A DNA stretch of 64,000 nt from Buttiauxella agrestis (GTDB taxonomy: Bacteria; Pseudomonadota; Gammaproteobacteria; Enterobacterales; Enterobacteriaceae): NCBI RefSeq assembly GCF_900446255.1, contig NZ_UIGI01000001.1, positions 4,676,763-4,740,762 on the forward strand, read 5' to 3'. Position numbers and translations under genes: made by a program. Position 1 is the first letter of the stretch; each line of letters starts with the position of its first letter. The notes beneath the pieces were generated by a model. That model had not been told where the DNA came from. It searched no databases and saw only the letters and a program-made list of their open reading frames with translations. Below, in pieces: positions 62,848 through 64,000 of the stretch.

Positions 62848-62871
62848 AGCCGTCCAGATGTTTACACATCC
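62848..62871. promoter_or_regulatory. MetJ operator (tandem met boxes)
   Basis: Three tandem eight-base units, AGCCGTCC, AGATGTTT and ACACATCC, match the met-box consensus AGACGTCT at six, six and five positions. They lie in the metE-metR promoter region where MetJ represses in enterics. Confidence 0.7.
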
Positions 62872-62922
62872 ATATTGTGCAGGTACTGTATATTCCTCAA
62901 GCGCAATTTGCTCATGCCGAAG

Positions 62923-62935
62923 TGAAGGACTTTCA
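62923..62935. promoter_or_regulatory. MetR-like binding site at the metR start
   Basis: TGAAGGACTTTCA fits the MetR palindrome TGAA-N5-TTCA exactly. It ends on the first base of the metR start codon and also overlaps its ribosome site. Confidence 0.5.
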
Positions 62936-63888
62936 TGATCGAGATCAAACACCTGCGGACGCTCCAGGCGTTACGAAATTGCGGCTCTTTAGCCGCCGCC
63001 GCCTCCGCGTTGCATCAAACCCAATCGGCGCTCTCTCATCAGTTCAGCGATCTGGAGCAGCGGCTTGGGTTCCGCCTGTTTGTCCGTAAAAGTCAGCCGC
63101 TGCGCTTTACTCCGCAGGGCGAAGTGCTGTTGCAACTGGCAGAACAAGTGCTGCCGCAGATTAGCCGTGCGCTTCAGGCATGCAATGAACCGCATCAAAC
63201 CCGGCTTCGCATCGCGATTGAGTGCCATAGCTGTATTCAGTGGCTAACGCCTGCACTGGAATACTTCCACAAGACCTGGCCGCAGGTAGATCTGGATTTC
63301 AAATCTGGCGTGACGTTTGACCCACAACCAGCTTTGCAGCAGAGCGAGTTGGATATCGTTTTAACGTCTGACATTCTGCCGCGCAGCGGTCTGCACTATT
63401 CGCCGATGTTTGATTATGAAGTGCGCCTGGTGCTGGCAACGGATCACCCGCTGGCGAATAAAACGCGTATTGAGCCGGAAGATTTGAGCAGCGAAACGTT
63501 ATTGATTTACCCGGTCCAGCGCCAACGTCTGGATATCTGGCGGCATTTCCTGCAACCCGCAGGCGTTAGTCCATCGCTGAAAAGTGTCGATAACACGTTG
63601 TTGTTGATTCAGATGGTGTCGGCACGCATGGGAATTGCAGCGCTGCCGCATTGGGTAGTGGAGAATGTTGAACGCCAGGGTCTGGTTGTAACCAAAACCC
63701 TGGGTGAAGGACTGTGGAGCCGGTTGTACGCTGCCGTGCGCGATGGCGAGCAGCGTCAACCGGTGACGGAAGCCTTTATTCGCTCGACGTGTTCACACGC
63801 TTGTGAGCATCTGCCGTTTGTGAAGAACGCGGAGCGACCCAATGGCGATGTACCCATAGCGAAGCCATTATCACCGACCCACCAATAA
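62935..63888 (+). CDS. metR: LysR-family activator MetR
   Basis: MetR activates metE and other methionine genes with homocysteine as coactivator. The 317-residue product has the E. coli length. The N-terminal LysR winged helix is at residues 1-60 ([20 protein letters not shown], recognition helix near 32-38), followed by a periplasmic-binding-protein-like effector domain with [15 protein letters not shown] near 95-109. Its 3' end overlaps the convergent yigM by about 113 bp. Confidence 0.97.
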   Translation: MIEIKHLRTLQALRNCGSLAAAASALHQTQSALSHQFSDLEQRLGFRLFVRKSQPLRFTPQGEVLLQLAEQVLPQISRALQACNEPHQTRLRIAIECHSCIQWLTPALEYFHKTWPQVDLDFKSGVTFDPQPALQQSELDIVLTSDILPRSGLHYSPMFDYEVRLVLATDHPLANKTRIEPEDLSSETLLIYPVQRQRLDIWRHFLQPAGVSPSLKSVDNTLLLIQMVSARMGIAALPHWVVENVERQGLVVTKTLGEGLWSRLYAAVRDGEQRQPVTEAFIRSTCSHACEHLPFVKNAERPNGDVPIAKPLSPTHQ

Positions 63889-64000
63889 TAAAACTCGGCC
63901 AGTGGGGTTGCTCTTGCCAGATGGCGAGGTTAACCAGCAGCCCCGCCGGAACATGCACGTTGTTCATGATGCCGAGCGTGCCCGCATCCACCTGCGTGGC
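63776..64000 (-). CDS. yigM: YigM biotin transporter, C-terminal part (cut by window edge)
   Basis: The minus strand reads through from the right edge of the window to a stop at 63776, giving about 74 residues. It contains a segment [20 protein letters not shown] and a hydrophobic span, consistent with the end of the ten-span EamA-family YigM (BioP) biotin transporter, which is next to metR in E. coli. The N-terminal part is outside the window. The last 113 bp overlap metR on the other strand. Confidence 0.85.
   Translation of the reverse strand, partial: ATQVDAGTLGIMNNVHVPAGLLVNLAIWQEQPHWPSFIIGGSVIMASLWVHRHWVAPRSSQTADAHKRVNTSSE

Overview
This window is a chromosomal segment of a member of the Enterobacteriaceae. 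Almost every protein is close to full length and collinear with its Escherichia coli counterpart: RpoB 1342 aa, RpoC 1408, NusG 181, MetE 753, TrkH 483, HemE 354. tRNAs carry encoded CCA ends and the rRNA genes are near-identical to enteric forms. It is not E. coli or Salmonella: it has an extra PTS cluster beside rpoC, a Pseudomonas-type hemB between rfaH and tatD, and an rRNA operon that joins hemG to murB. Genus cannot be fixed from the sequence alone.

Layout. 1-3464: nudC-hemE-nfi-yjaG (minus strand, yjaG cut by the window edge) diverging from rsd. 3465-9101: TPP riboswitch and the thiCEFSGH operon for thiamine synthesis. 9117-14780: accessory carbohydrate cluster made of an AgaS-like SIS protein, a HutC-type GntR regulator, a GH4 phospho-glycosidase, PTS EIIC, and divergent EIIB and EIIA; a shared control region at 13788-14076 carries a perfect palindrome and two CRP-like sites. 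14797-28333: the transcription/translation core rpoC, rpoB, rplL, rplJ, rplA, rplK, nusG, secE, tufB, all on the minus strand with the L10 leader, rpoB attenuator and ribosomal promoters. 28445-28931: tRNA-Thr, Gly, Tyr, Thr and their promoter. 29561-32524: coaA, then birA and murB. 32631-38078: a complete rrn operon (16S, tRNA-Glu, 23S, 5S, P1/P2 and terminator).

38139-45680: hemG, trkH, yigZ, pepQ, and the fatty-acid oxidation operon fadBA with its FadR site. 45732-57675: fre, ubiD, rfaH, hemB, tatD, tatC, tatB, tatA, ubiB, ubiJ, ubiE, rmuC, udp. 57943-58770: a dienelactone hydrolase family gene. 58771-60465: an AT-rich insert with two unrecognised genes, the first with a hydrophobic hairpin and the second a small membrane protein. 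60466-64000: REP-like repeats, metE, metR with MetJ/MetR sites, and the end of yigM.

Functionally the window is mostly housekeeping: RNA polymerase, ribosomal proteins, EF-Tu, preprotein export (SecE, Tat), ubiquinone (UbiD, UbiB, UbiJ, UbiE), heme (HemE, HemB, HemG), thiamine, CoA, biotin and methionine. The parts worth attention are the sugar cluster at 9.1-14.8 kb, the possible effector/immunity-like pair at 59.1-60.5 kb, the Mg-type HemB, and the hemG-rrn-murB junction, which in E. coli would require joining rrnA to rrnB and leaving out the roughly 130 kb between them.
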